Part shown: positions 1-8,820 of the stretch, piece after piece
Layout of the letters: every line of letters starts with the position of its first letter
Numbering within the stretch: the stretch's first letter is position 1
NCBI GenBank assembly: GCA_944323745.1
Contig: CALUTQ010000002.1
Coordinates: 248,001-312,000 of the forward strand
Reading direction: 5' to 3'
Origin: Candidatus Avelusimicrobium pullarium
Lineage (GTDB): Bacteria > Elusimicrobiota > Elusimicrobia > Elusimicrobiales > Elusimicrobiaceae
DNA: 64,000 nucleotides
The notes under the pieces: generated by a model
What the model saw: only the letters and a program-made list of their open reading frames with translations
The model's database searches: none
Told to the model about the DNA's origin: nothing
Translations under genes and position numbers: made by a program

Positions 1-25
1 CGCCGTTGCCTTCCGTTTACGCCAT

Positions 26-56
26 AAAAAACCCCGCCTTTGTCAGGCGGGGTTTT
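26..56. terminator. Bidirectional hairpin terminator
   Basis: An 11-bp GC-rich stem flanked by an A run and a T run lies just beyond the etfA stop codon. It can end the minus-strand etf operon and also a plus-strand transcript arriving from outside the window. Confidence 0.75.
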
Positions 57-70
57 GGCTGCAAAACAAA

Positions 71-1057
71 TTAATTTAGCGCTTCCAGCATAGCGGGCAC
101 TATATCATACAGGTCACCCTGCACGGCGTAGTGGGCCAGCTTCATAATGGGGGCTTCGGGGTCTTTGTTAATGGCCACAATCACGTCCGCACCCGAGCAA
201 CCCGCCATATGCTGTATCTGCCCCGAAATGCCGCAGGCAATATACAGTTTGGGCTTTACTGTGCGGCCCGTAAGACCGATTTGGCGGCGATATTCTATCC
301 AGCCGCTGTCCACCGGTGCGCGCGAAGCCGCCACCGTGCCGCCCAAGCGTTTGGCCAGTTTTTCCAAAAGGGCAAAGCCTTCGGGCTTGCCTAACCCACG
401 CCCGCCGGCCACGATTACTTCCGCTTCCGACAGGTCCAGCCCTTCGCCTTCGCTTTTGATAAATTTCAAAAACTTGGCCAAAGAGGTAAACTCTTTGTCG
501 TTAAAGGCAAATTCCACCACTTCGCCTTTTCTGCCTTCCGTGCGCGGCGCCTTGGCATAGGCCATCGGCCGCAGGGAGCACATTTCCGGCCGGGTATGCG
601 CACAGGTAATGGTGGCCATCAGGTTACCGCCAAAGGTCGGGCGTGTGGCGTGCAGCTGGCCGTCTTCTTTGTTAATGACCACTTCCGTGGCGTCTGCCGT
701 CAGACCGGTACCGGCAAAAATAGCCGTCTTGGCCGAAAGCGAACGACCCATATTGGTAGCGGGAAGCAAAAATTTGTTGGGCTTGTAGGCTTTAATCATT
801 GCCGAAAGCGTTTTGGCGTACACGTCATCTAGGTAATTTTCCAGCTGCGGTGCGTCGCACACGTACACCAAGTCGGCACCGTGTTCAAACAAATCGGCGG
901 CGAACTTTTTGACGTCTTTACCCAAAAGCACGGCGCAAAGTTTTTCGCCCAGAGCATCGGCCAAACCGCGGCCGGCATTTAACAGTTCATAGGCCGTAGG
1001 GCTTAACTTACCGCGGGATACTTCTGCAAAAATCCATACATTTTTCCAATCTTTCAT
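71..1057 (-). CDS. etfA: Electron transfer flavoprotein, alpha subunit
   Basis: This is a 328-residue EtfA, normal length for the family. The N-terminal half is the EtfA/FixB nucleotide-binding-like domain. The C-terminal FAD domain is clear from VAGGRGLG near residue 216 and the signature GISGQIQHMAG followed by VAINKDPEAPI near residues 275-300. With EtfB it carries electrons between a flavin dehydrogenase and a redox partner in the cytoplasm. It sits last in a minus-strand operon, 12 bases after etfB and downstream of an acyl-CoA dehydrogenase, which is the likely electron donor. Whether this pair bifurcates electrons to ferredoxin cannot be decided from sequence reading alone. Confidence 0.95.
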   Translation of the reverse strand: MKDWKNVWIFAEVSRGKLSPTAYELLNAGRGLADALGEKLCAVLLGKDVKKFAADLFEHGADLVYVCDAPQLENYLDDVYAKTLSAMIKAYKPNKFLLPATNMGRSLSAKTAIFAGTGLTADATEVVINKEDGQLHATRPTFGGNLMATITCAHTRPEMCSLRPMAYAKAPRTEGRKGEVVEFAFNDKEFTSLAKFLKFIKSEGEGLDLSEAEVIVAGGRGLGKPEGFALLEKLAKRLGGTVAASRAPVDSGWIEYRRQIGLTGRTVKPKLYIACGISGQIQHMAGCSGADVIVAINKDPEAPIMKLAHYAVQGDLYDIVPAMLEALN

Positions 1058-1069
1058 AAATTTGCTCGC

Positions 1070-1867
1070 TTAAATATATTTATTTTCTTTTAACAGTTCC
1101 ACCAGTTTGGCGGCTTTTTCTTTGCCGTTGGCGCCTTCCACCACCACGGCGTTGGCGTCGCGCTTGGGAGCAAACGATTTGACCACGCGCGTGGGGCAGT
1201 TTTTCACGCCCAGTTTGGTTTTGTCGGCACCGATGTCGTCGGCCGTCCATTTGGTTACCTCGGCGCGTTTGGCCGCCATACGGCCTTTTACGCTGCGCAC
1301 GCGGGGGTTGCTGATTTCTTTAACCACGCTGATTACGCACGGGTAAGGCAGCTCCAGCACTTCGGTACCGTCTTCGGTCAGGCGTTCTACGACAATGCTT
1401 TTATCGCCCGCCTGCACCACGCGGCGCACAAAAGCGGCGTTGGGAATGCCCAGCCAGGCGGAAATTTGCGGGCCGATGTGGCCGGTGTCGCTGTCGTTGG
1501 TTTGCTTGCCGCAAATGATTAAATCCACTTTTTCCAGCGAGTTGATTTTTTCCACCCCTTTGGACAAAGCATAACTGGTGGACCAGGTATCCGAACCGGC
1601 AAAAGCCATATCGCCCAATTGATACACTTTGTCTGCCCCGCGGGCAATACTGTCGCGCAGGACGTTTTCGGCCGCCGGAGGGCCCATCGTAATGACCGAC
1701 ACCGTACCGCCCAGCTGTTCTTTCAGCGTGACGGCTTCTTCCAAAGCGTATTCGTCAAAAGGGTTCATCGCGCTTTCGGCGCCGGAGCGAATTAAGCAGC
1801 CGGTGGCCGGGTCAATTTTGACGTTGTCGGACTTAGGGGTTTGTTTGACGCAGGCTAAAATGTGCAT
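1070..1867 (-). CDS. etfB: Electron transfer flavoprotein, beta subunit
   Basis: This 265-residue protein is a full-length EtfB/FixA. It starts MHILACVKQTPKSD and contains the family nucleotide-binding segment DLIICGKQTNDSDTGH near residue 119 and the PYPCVISV strand typical of EtfB. It pairs with EtfA to form the ETF heterodimer. Two bases separate its start from the stop of the upstream acyl-CoA dehydrogenase gene, so the three are almost certainly co-transcribed and translationally coupled. Confidence 0.95.
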   Translation of the reverse strand: MHILACVKQTPKSDNVKIDPATGCLIRSGAESAMNPFDEYALEEAVTLKEQLGGTVSVITMGPPAAENVLRDSIARGADKVYQLGDMAFAGSDTWSTSYALSKGVEKINSLEKVDLIICGKQTNDSDTGHIGPQISAWLGIPNAAFVRRVVQAGDKSIVVERLTEDGTEVLELPYPCVISVVKEISNPRVRSVKGRMAAKRAEVTKWTADDIGADKTKLGVKNCPTRVVKSFAPKRDANAVVVEGANGKEKAAKLVELLKENKYI

Positions 1868-1869
1868 AC

Positions 1870-3099
1870 TTATTCTCCTTTGGCGGCATATTCTTTGGTT
1901 AAAGCCGAGATAATTTCATTTTTTTGGATATGTACGGTGCCTTCGTAAATTTGCGTAATTTTGGCATCGCGCATATATTTTTCAAGCGGAAAATCGCGCA
2001 TATAGGCAATGCCGCCGCAAAGCGTAACGCATTCGTCGGCCACTTCCATAGCGGTATTGGCGCAGAAAAGTTTGGCCATTGCACTGTATTTGGTCCAGCG
2101 TCCGCCTTTAATTTTTTTCAGTTCATCGTGCACGGTGGTACCGTTTTCCAGCGCGGCTTTGACGGCCGGCAAAAATTCTTCGTCCATACGGTGCGTAATG
2201 CTGTACACCAGCGCGCGGCCGGCTTCGGTCTTGGCGGCCAGTTCGGCCACTTTATGGCCCAAAGCCTGAAAGGTGATAATGGGCTGGCCAAACTGTTTGC
2301 GCGTGCGCAAATAAGGAATCGTTTCATCCAGCGCTCCCTGGGCAATGCCCACGGCCTGCGCCGCCACGCCCGGGCGGGAATAGTCCAGCGTTTCCTGCAC
2401 GTACAAAAGGCCGCGGCCTTCGCTGCCTAACAGGTTTTCTTTGGGGACGCGCACGTTTTCAAAAATCAATTCATAAGTCGGGTTGGTGCGGATGCCCATT
2501 TTTTCTTCTTTCTTGCCGAAAGAAAACCCCGGCGTGCCCTTTTCTATTACCAAAAGGGAAATACCGCGCGCCCCGCGCGACGGGTTGGTGTTGACGGCCA
2601 CGGTGTAAAAATCGGCCTCTTTGCCGGTGGAAATAAAATGCTTAGTGCCGTTGACCACATAATAGTCGCCGTCTTTCAAAGCGGTGGTTTTAAGGGCGGT
2701 AGCGTCGGAGCCGGCTTCCGGCTCGGTCAACGCAAAGGCCCACAGTTTTTTGCCGCTGGCCAAATCGTAGCACCAACGCTCGCGCTGCTCGGCCGTGGCG
2801 GCCAAAAACATCGGGATAGCGCCCAGCGCCGTCGTGCCCGGCGTTAAAGCCAAGCCCGCACACACGCGGGAGAGTTCTTCAAAGGCCATCGCCAGACAGG
2901 TAATCCCCCCGCCCAAGCCGCCGTATTTTTCCGGCAGCCACAGACCAAACATCCCGCTTTTGCGGAATTCTTCATACATCTCTTTGGAAAACTGTTCCTT
3001 GGCGTCCATTTCCGCGCGAAGGGGTTTTAGTTTCTTTTGGGCCAGTTCGCGGGTGGCGTTAAGGGTTTCCTGCTCCATTTCGTTAATTGCGTAATCCAT
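1870..3099 (-). CDS. Acyl-CoA dehydrogenase
   Basis: A 409-residue acyl-CoA dehydrogenase of the short/medium-chain type. The FAD and substrate signature FALTEPEAGSD appears near residue 130, and the C-terminal IYEGTVHIQ carries the expected catalytic glutamate (about residue 386). Family members oxidise acyl-CoA or, in fermenters, work as crotonyl-CoA reductases with ETF. Linkage to etfBA favours a partnership with that ETF. Chain-length preference cannot be read from the sequence. Its ATG overlaps the stop of the glycosyltransferase gene (TAATG). Confidence 0.92.
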   Translation of the reverse strand: MDYAINEMEQETLNATRELAQKKLKPLRAEMDAKEQFSKEMYEEFRKSGMFGLWLPEKYGGLGGGITCLAMAFEELSRVCAGLALTPGTTALGAIPMFLAATAEQRERWCYDLASGKKLWAFALTEPEAGSDATALKTTALKDGDYYVVNGTKHFISTGKEADFYTVAVNTNPSRGARGISLLVIEKGTPGFSFGKKEEKMGIRTNPTYELIFENVRVPKENLLGSEGRGLLYVQETLDYSRPGVAAQAVGIAQGALDETIPYLRTRKQFGQPIITFQALGHKVAELAAKTEAGRALVYSITHRMDEEFLPAVKAALENGTTVHDELKKIKGGRWTKYSAMAKLFCANTAMEVADECVTLCGGIAYMRDFPLEKYMRDAKITQIYEGTVHIQKNEIISALTKEYAAKGE

Positions 3100-4337
3100 T
3101 AGTTATTGTCTCCCGTGGGATTAAATTTGCGCCGCGCGCCGTGTTTGTGGCGGCGGAAAAACGGTTTTTTGCCGCTGTGTTTGCGCGGCATTAAAGAGCG
3201 GTACAGCTGCTCCTGACGGCGAATCATAACGGGGACGGTAAATTCCCCAAAATCGCGGCGGGCGATATTTTCTTTAAAGCGTTCGCGCAGGCCGTTGTTG
3301 CGCAGCAGGGCTTTTACTTTTTCGGCCAGCGAAGAAATATCGTTTACTTTGACCAAAAAGCCCGTGCGATTGTCCGACACCACTTCGCTGATGCCGTCCA
3401 CGTCATAGCACACGGCAGGCACGCGGTGGGCTTGCGCTTCCAGCAAAGACATAGGCACGCCTTCGCGCAGGGATGTGCTGACGTACACGTCGCTGATGGC
3501 CAGCAATTCGTCGGTATCGCCGCGCCAGCCCGGGAAAAGGACCTTTTTTTCTATCCCCAAATGTTCGGCCAAATTGCTGGCCGTTTGTTTAAGCGGCCCG
3601 TCACCGGTGTAAATAAAATACACATTTTTGATTTGGCTGAGCACTTTATAGGCGGCCAACACAAAGTGAATGGGGTTTTTTAGCGGCTTAAAGTTGGCAA
3701 TGGCCAGCACCACGCGGGACGTGGGCGGCAGGCGAAGGGCGTTTTTCTTGGCGGCCGGGTTAAAATTGCGCGGCAGGCGGCGGTCAAAATCAATGCCGGC
3801 GCGGATGATTTCGCTGCGCACGCCTTTGCCGATGCCCAGTTGTGCGGCCTCGGCGGCGTTCTTTTTGGACACAAAGACCAGCACGTCAGTCAAAGACGCG
3901 CAAAACTTTTCCGTTTTGACAAAGAAATCAAAATGCTTTTCCCCGTGTTCTTTAGCAAAGCCCAAGCCGTGAAACGTGTGCACCACTTTTGCCTTACGCC
4001 AAAAAATGCGCGCGGCCAAGCGGCCCAAAATACCGGCTTTGGGGGCATTGGTGTGCACAATGTCGGGGCGTATTTTGCGCATCAGCAGGCCCATTTGCAA
4101 TATGGCCAACGCATCGTGGAAAAAATAACGCGCCCGCACATCGTGTTTTAATGCGGGGATAAAAAACAGGTTTTTATGTTCCCTTTTGGCTTTGCCGTCC
4201 AGCCGGCCGCCTTTGCCGGCGGCCAGATAGGGTTCAAACTCCCGCTTATCCAGACGTTTGATGGTGGTAAGCACGCTGTTTTGCGCGCCGCCTTGATCCA
4301 ACGCCGTGATGAAATACAAAATTTTTGTCTTATCCAT
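3099..4337 (-). CDS. Glycosyltransferase family 4
   Basis: A 412-residue GT-B fold glycosyltransferase. The N-terminal half starts with a Rossmann strand and the GGAQNSVL motif seen in many GT4 enzymes. The C-terminal half has the donor-binding segment EGVPMSLLEAQ (EX7E motif) followed by VCYDVDGISEVV. It should transfer an activated sugar to a lipid or polysaccharide acceptor at the cytoplasmic membrane; donor and acceptor are unknown. The last ~30 residues are very basic (RRHKHGARRKF). It is the first gene of an operon with beta-oxidation-type genes, an unexpected neighbourhood, and starts 3 bases after the upstream SpoIID-like gene ends. Confidence 0.85.
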   Translation of the reverse strand: MDKTKILYFITALDQGGAQNSVLTTIKRLDKREFEPYLAAGKGGRLDGKAKREHKNLFFIPALKHDVRARYFFHDALAILQMGLLMRKIRPDIVHTNAPKAGILGRLAARIFWRKAKVVHTFHGLGFAKEHGEKHFDFFVKTEKFCASLTDVLVFVSKKNAAEAAQLGIGKGVRSEIIRAGIDFDRRLPRNFNPAAKKNALRLPPTSRVVLAIANFKPLKNPIHFVLAAYKVLSQIKNVYFIYTGDGPLKQTASNLAEHLGIEKKVLFPGWRGDTDELLAISDVYVSTSLREGVPMSLLEAQAHRVPAVCYDVDGISEVVSDNRTGFLVKVNDISSLAEKVKALLRNNGLRERFKENIARRDFGEFTVPVMIRRQEQLYRSLMPRKHSGKKPFFRRHKHGARRKFNPTGDNN

Positions 4338-4339
4338 TG

Positions 4340-6556
4340 TTAATGCAACTCTCCGGTTTGTGTGTCTAGGATACGGGCATACGGGAAATAATATTTAATG
4401 ATACCCTGATAGTCGCTCCCGTCTTTTGCCAGCCCGTCTGCACCGGCCACGCATAAACCCACGCCCGTGCCGGTGTCATACCCGCGCACGAGCACGCGCT
4501 GAATATTTTTGCCTTTATACATCGGCACAAAATCAAAGAAAGTGGAGCGCAGCGTGCCGGCGCTTAAGAGGTAGTCCACTTCCTGCGGCGTTTGCGCAAG
4601 GTAACTGCCCTTGCTGCCCTCAAAGCGCATAGAAAGAATGCGTCCTTGAGGAGACAACTTCTGCGGCACCAAGGCGCGCAGTTTGCCTATTTTGCTGCGT
4701 GTATTAACGCGGGCGGCAATTTCCTGCCCGTCATAGAGATACACCCATTTGACCGCTGACCACTGCGTCGGATCCTGCGGGGCGGAGTACAAGTCCGCCG
4801 GCGGGTTGGACAGCATATACTTGACCAGATTGGCCGGAGAATAGGTGTAATCGGGGCGTGCTTCTGTATTGGCTAGGGCGTCGTAAGACACCGTGCCGCA
4901 GGAAGCATAATAACCCAAACTCGTGTTGGACAATTCCAGCCCGCGCGAAGACTTCGCCGCGTCCAGCATTGCCTGTATGGTCAGGTTAATGCCCTTAAAC
5001 TTAAAATACACGTCGTTATCGGTAATATGATACGGTTCTTGCGCATTGTTTTGGAGCGCTTCTTTCAAAGCGGCGCGGAACACCACCGACAAGGCTTGCA
5101 GGGCGGCAGCTTCCTCTACGTTGCGCGCCTGCGTAGCCAGCAAAGCGGGTATCAAATCTTCTACGTTGACTTCGTTAATTAACAGCATTCCGTTTTCGGC
5201 CGGCACCACCCAAAGCGAACCTTTCAGTTCTTTATCGCTCATATCGGCGGCAAACAAATCGGGCCCGACGGCATTTTTAACCAGCAGGGTTTTGTCGTCT
5301 TTATCGGTGCGGACCACAAAAGGACGGCGGGCCGAAAATTCCACGTGACCTCTTGCGTCTTTAAAATCTATGCCTTTGGTCTGCGCATTAAACTCCAGCA
5401 CGCGCGTTACATAAGAAGGAGACTGCAGCACCTGCCCCAAGCGTTCGTCGTGCACGCTCATTACGCCCGAAGGCATAAGCGTTACGCTTTGCAGCTGCAC
5501 CGGCTGCTGCCAGCGGTCTGCATACAAAGCCATTTTTATTTTTTCCGACGGGGTGGAAGCCATTTCCTGCACAATGGGCTGGTCCAAACGCAAATAGAAC
5601 AGATAGGCGGACGGATCGGCCTTTAAATCTTTGGCATATTTTTGCACTTTTTTGCCGGCCTTTTTGTTGGTCGGGTCCAAACTATAGAGGGTAGAATAGT
5701 ATTGGAAAGAAACGGTTTTGTTTTCTTTGTCTTTTTCCGACAATTTGGCCAGCAGCTGCATTGCCGGATAGTTATGGGAGTCGTGGCTTAAGGCCTGCTG
5801 CAAAAACACCGGCGCCAATTTGCGCGAATCTTTGCGGGAAGAAGCAATCTGCCCCATCATATACGCCGCAAAAGAAATTAAATACGGGTTAGAAGTGTAA
5901 ATATATTGAAAGTCCGCCGCGGCCTGCTCTTTATTTCCTTCAAAATAATAAGCCAGCGCCGTGCCCAGTTTGGCCGAAGAAGCATATTCAAAATCGGCCG
6001 TCAGATAAAGCATATCGGCAAACGACTTGCGGGCCTGTTTATATTTGCCGGCGGAAAACAGCGTCCAGCCGCGCGTAAGTTCCACAAAAGGGTCATCGGG
6101 CGTTAATGAAGCGGCTTTGTTGATATAGGCCAGCGCCTGTTTAACCAGCCCGCGCTGTAAAGAAAGGATAGACAGCTCCACATTGGCCCGTGCCGCCACG
6201 GCAGGGTCGGCGGCGTTTTCAAACGCTTTGTAGGAAAAATAACAGTCGTCCGTTTCCCCCGCGGCGCATTTTTGGGCCACATCGGCCAGTTCCGAAGGTT
6301 GGCTGTAGTCTATAACGGAGGAATGCAAAATATTGTCGCTTAGCTGTAAATTAACCCGCGTTACCAACGCGTTTTTGCTCACTGTACCGGCGGGCAGCGT
6401 ATCCGTGCCGGAAGCCGCCGCGTCTTGCGCCGCATAAGAAGCGTCCCCCACGGCGGGCGCAACGGCAGAAGCCGGGGCCGCCATAGCCTGACGGGCAGAC
6501 AAACAAGGCGCCGCACACAGCGCCAAAATACTTAACAGCACGGTATATTTTCTCAT
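4340..6556 (-). CDS. Exported TPR protein with SpoIID/LytB-like C-terminal domain
   Basis: A 738-residue protein starting at ATG 6556; an upstream in-frame TTG at 6562 is less likely. An N-terminal signal peptide of ~26 residues is followed by an Ala-rich linker. TPR-like helical pairs occupy residues ~95-330. The C-terminal ~300 residues resemble SpoIID/LytB, a peptidoglycan lytic transglycosylase family. In the key motif (family form LEDYLxGVVxxEM) this protein has VEDLIPALLATQA, so the position of the catalytic glutamate appears to be Gln (~476). It may therefore be a non-catalytic wall-binding or scaffold protein. The -10-like TATAAT ends 6 bases before the ATG and there is no Shine-Dalgarno sequence. 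Confidence 0.7.
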   Translation of the reverse strand: MRKYTVLLSILALCAAPCLSARQAMAAPASAVAPAVGDASYAAQDAAASGTDTLPAGTVSKNALVTRVNLQLSDNILHSSVIDYSQPSELADVAQKCAAGETDDCYFSYKAFENAADPAVAARANVELSILSLQRGLVKQALAYINKAASLTPDDPFVELTRGWTLFSAGKYKQARKSFADMLYLTADFEYASSAKLGTALAYYFEGNKEQAAADFQYIYTSNPYLISFAAYMMGQIASSRKDSRKLAPVFLQQALSHDSHNYPAMQLLAKLSEKDKENKTVSFQYYSTLYSLDPTNKKAGKKVQKYAKDLKADPSAYLFYLRLDQPIVQEMASTPSEKIKMALYADRWQQPVQLQSVTLMPSGVMSVHDERLGQVLQSPSYVTRVLEFNAQTKGIDFKDARGHVEFSARRPFVVRTDKDDKTLLVKNAVGPDLFAADMSDKELKGSLWVVPAENGMLLINEVNVEDLIPALLATQARNVEEAAALQALSVVFRAALKEALQNNAQEPYHITDNDVYFKFKGINLTIQAMLDAAKSSRGLELSNTSLGYYASCGTVSYDALANTEARPDYTYSPANLVKYMLSNPPADLYSAPQDPTQWSAVKWVYLYDGQEIAARVNTRSKIGKLRALVPQKLSPQGRILSMRFEGSKGSYLAQTPQEVDYLLSAGTLRSTFFDFVPMYKGKNIQRVLVRGYDTGTGVGLCVAGADGLAKDGSDYQGIIKYYFPYARILDTQTGELH

Positions 6557-6568
6557 ATACAAATTATA
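6557..6568 (-). promoter_or_regulatory. Promoter abutting the start codon (leaderless type)
   Basis: On the minus strand TGTTATAAT, an extended -10, is followed by six bases and then the ATG of the SpoIID-like gene. Normal initiation 6-8 bases after the -10 would begin the mRNA at or next to the start codon. Confidence 0.6.
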
Positions 6569-6601
6569 ACAAATTGGGAGGAAAAACCCGCACCCTGCCC
6601 G

Positions 6602-7264
6602 TTAAAACCGTTTGGACAAAAACACCGCGGTCTGATAAGCGTTGCGGGAAGAATAATGGTAGAGAAAGTCAAAGTCGGTTTTCTGCATATACATCAGCCG
6701 AAAGCTGATATCCAGCGTCCAGCCGCGGCCCAGCCCAAAGCAATCGCCCGTGCCGAAGAAGAACACCGCCCCCGCCAATTTGCTTTTGCTGCCGGTAAAA
6801 AGCTCCAGCCGGAAGGAAGTTTGCATATAGCCTGCGCCGCCTTCCAGCCATAAAAAGGGCAGCGTGTCCGGCAAGGGATAGGCGCGCAGCGACAAATAGA
6901 CCGTTTGTGACTCCAAATCGGACGTAAAAGGCACTTTCTTACGCGGCGCAAAAAAATACTGCCCGCCAAAGCCGGCGGCCAGCGCCCGCGTAAAATAAAA
7001 TCTGGTTCCGCCTTCCGCGCCGTACATCCAGTCCGATACCGTAAAATATTGGGCATCCGCCAAAGGCTGAAAAGACGCCGCCGGACCGGCAAAAAATTCC
7101 CACCGCTGCGCAGGCCGCGCATAAAACAGACGCTTGTCGGCCTCGGTTGAGGCAAAAGGGGATAACCAGTTTGTGTTTTGCGCTTGAAGAGGGCTGTATA
7201 TCCCAGCCAGACACGCGGCCGCGCAAACCCCAATTGTTGCCCAAAGCCGTCGTCTTATCTTCAT
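6602..7264 (-). CDS. Predicted outer-membrane beta-barrel protein
   Basis: A 220-residue exported protein with an N-terminal signal peptide of about 28 residues (basic start, hydrophobic core, cleavage near PLQA/QN). The rest alternates aromatic and small residues in a beta-barrel pattern and ends in SKRF, a C-terminal Phe typical of proteins inserted by the BAM machinery. No enzyme motif is seen. It may be a small barrel of the OmpW or OprF-like size class; function unknown. A TACAAT box ends 8 bases before the ATG and no Shine-Dalgarno is present. Confidence 0.6.
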   Translation of the reverse strand: MKIRRRLWATIGVCAAACLAGIYSPLQAQNTNWLSPFASTEADKRLFYARPAQRWEFFAGPAASFQPLADAQYFTVSDWMYGAEGGTRFYFTRALAAGFGGQYFFAPRKKVPFTSDLESQTVYLSLRAYPLPDTLPFLWLEGGAGYMQTSFRLELFTGSKSKLAGAVFFFGTGDCFGLGRGWTLDISFRLMYMQKTDFDFLYHYSSRNAYQTAVFLSKRF

Positions 7265-7278
7265 CTTTATTTATTGTA
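7265..7278 (-). promoter_or_regulatory. Promoter abutting the start codon (leaderless type)
   Basis: TACAAT lies 8 bases before the ATG at 7264. The arrangement CTACAATAAATA is nearly identical to that before the DUF177 gene at 43356. Confidence 0.5.
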
Positions 7279-7346
7279 GAAAAGGCCCTCTGCTCTGCCC
7301 TATACGCCGTTTTATATAAAAAAATAAAAATTATTAGTTATAAAAA

Positions 7347-7374
7347 AAGGGAAACGTCTTAAAACGTTTCCCTT
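7347..7374 (-). terminator. Terminator of the MATE gene
   Basis: An 11-bp stem (AAGGGAAACGT and complement) followed on the minus strand by a run of seven T, 21 bases past the MATE stop codon. Confidence 0.75.
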
Positions 7375-7394
7375 GACGGTAATAAAAAACAGAC

Positions 7395-8768
7395 TTATGC
7401 GTTGCTTTTTTTGCGGGCAAAAGCTTTGCTGGTCCATTTACGGCTGTGCCAACGTATTTCAAACACTACGGCGCGAACGGTTTCATCCATAGCCATAGCC
7501 ACCCAAATACCAGCCAGCCCCCAGCCCAGCCAAATACCTAAGATATAACTGAACAAGGTGGCCACCCCCCACATTACAATAACGCCCGTAATAAGCGGAT
7601 AAAACACGTCTCCGGCCGCGTTTAAAGAGTTGACGGAAGTAATGTTTACCGCACGGCCCAGTTCCAGCACAACATCAATATAAAGCACCACCGCCCCCAT
7701 ACGTATAATTTCGGGATTATTGGTCAGCAGTTTAAAAATATTGGTGCCCATCAAAGCCGACAATACCGACACGACCAGCGTTACAAGCAACGCCAGGCGA
7801 ATGGAATATTGTTCCACGGTATAGGCGGCGTCGTCACGGTCGCGGCCGATAAAGTGCCCTATGGATATGGCAGCCCCCTGCCCGATGGCCGAGGCAAACA
7901 CATAGGAAAACATCACAATGTTCATCGCATACGCCCGCGCCGCCACGGCTGCCGTGCCCAGCATCACCGTAAAATACGTAATGACTACCTGCGAAAAACT
8001 GTACGAAAACTGTTCCCCTGCCGCCGGCAGCCCTACGGTAAGCAGGTTTTTAAGTTTATCTGTCGGAAAAGGCCGAAACAACCGTAAAGGCAAAGAGGGA
8101 ATCAGTTTTTTAAACAAAATATACGTCAGCAGGCACAGCGCCACCAAACGGCAAAGCGAGGTGGACACCGCCGCCCCCGTTACCCCCAGCGCCGGAAAGC
8201 CGAACTTGCCGAAAATAAGCATATAGTTGCCTGCAATGTTTACGATGTTTACTACCGCGGTAACCGCCATAGGGTAATAGGCTTTGTTATGGGCGCGCAG
8301 CACGGCCGAAAGCGTCATAGAAAGCGCCTGCAAAAAGGCAAAGCCGCCCACAATTTCCATATACATCACCCCGTCGGAAATCAGTGCGTCTTCCAGCCCC
8401 ATCAGGCGCAAAAGCTGCGGCGCAAAAAAATACAGCCCCGCGCTGACGGCCAGCCCCACCAAAAAGTTCATCGCCAGCGAAAGACCCACCACCTGTTTGA
8501 CGCTGTCTTTCTGCTCCGCCCCCAAATACTGCGAGCATAAAACCGACGTACCCAGCGTGGTGATGCCAAAAAGCAGGAACACCAAATTAAGCAGCTGATT
8601 TACCACCCCCACCGCTGCCACCGTTTGGTCGGAATAGCGGCTAAGCATAAATACGTCCACCGAGCCCAAAAGCATAATCAGCAGCATTTCTATAAAAATG
8701 GGGCTGGTCAGGTTAAACAGCTGGCGGCGTACGGCGTGTCTGTAAACGGGTTTATGTTTTTCCTTCAT
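7395..8768 (-). CDS. MATE family multidrug/Na+ antiporter
   Basis: A 457-residue polytopic membrane protein with about 12 hydrophobic segments, the MATE number. Two halves of similar pattern are seen, beginning NLTSPIFIEMLLI and VGLPAAGEQFSY. MATE proteins export cationic drugs or metabolites using Na+ or H+ gradients; the substrate is unknown. I place the start at ATG 8768 (or 8774). The longer open frame to 8837 would run through the nadE terminator hairpin and into nadE. There is no clear Shine-Dalgarno; an AT-rich -10-like TTATAT sits just upstream, so this may also be a leaderless message. Confidence 0.88.
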   Translation of the reverse strand: MKEKHKPVYRHAVRRQLFNLTSPIFIEMLLIMLLGSVDVFMLSRYSDQTVAAVGVVNQLLNLVFLLFGITTLGTSVLCSQYLGAEQKDSVKQVVGLSLAMNFLVGLAVSAGLYFFAPQLLRLMGLEDALISDGVMYMEIVGGFAFLQALSMTLSAVLRAHNKAYYPMAVTAVVNIVNIAGNYMLIFGKFGFPALGVTGAAVSTSLCRLVALCLLTYILFKKLIPSLPLRLFRPFPTDKLKNLLTVGLPAAGEQFSYSFSQVVITYFTVMLGTAAVAARAYAMNIVMFSYVFASAIGQGAAISIGHFIGRDRDDAAYTVEQYSIRLALLVTLVVSVLSALMGTNIFKLLTNNPEIIRMGAVVLYIDVVLELGRAVNITSVNSLNAAGDVFYPLITGVIVMWGVATLFSYILGIWLGWGLAGIWVAMAMDETVRAVVFEIRWHSRKWTSKAFARKKSNA

Positions 8769-8783
8769 AGGCATATAACGCGG

Positions 8784-8813
8784 CAAAAAATCCCGCGGGC
8801 GGCGCCGCGGGAT
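8784..8813 (-). terminator. Terminator after nadE
   Basis: A very GC-rich inverted repeat (ATCCCGCGG and complement) followed on the minus strand by six T, immediately after the nadE stop. Confidence 0.75.
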
Positions 8814-8820
8814 GAATAAG

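Noticed and set aside
71-1867. EtfAB as an electron-bifurcating complex
   Set aside because: Length and motifs do not separate bifurcating from ordinary ETF by eye; no ferredoxin-linked partner is adjacent.
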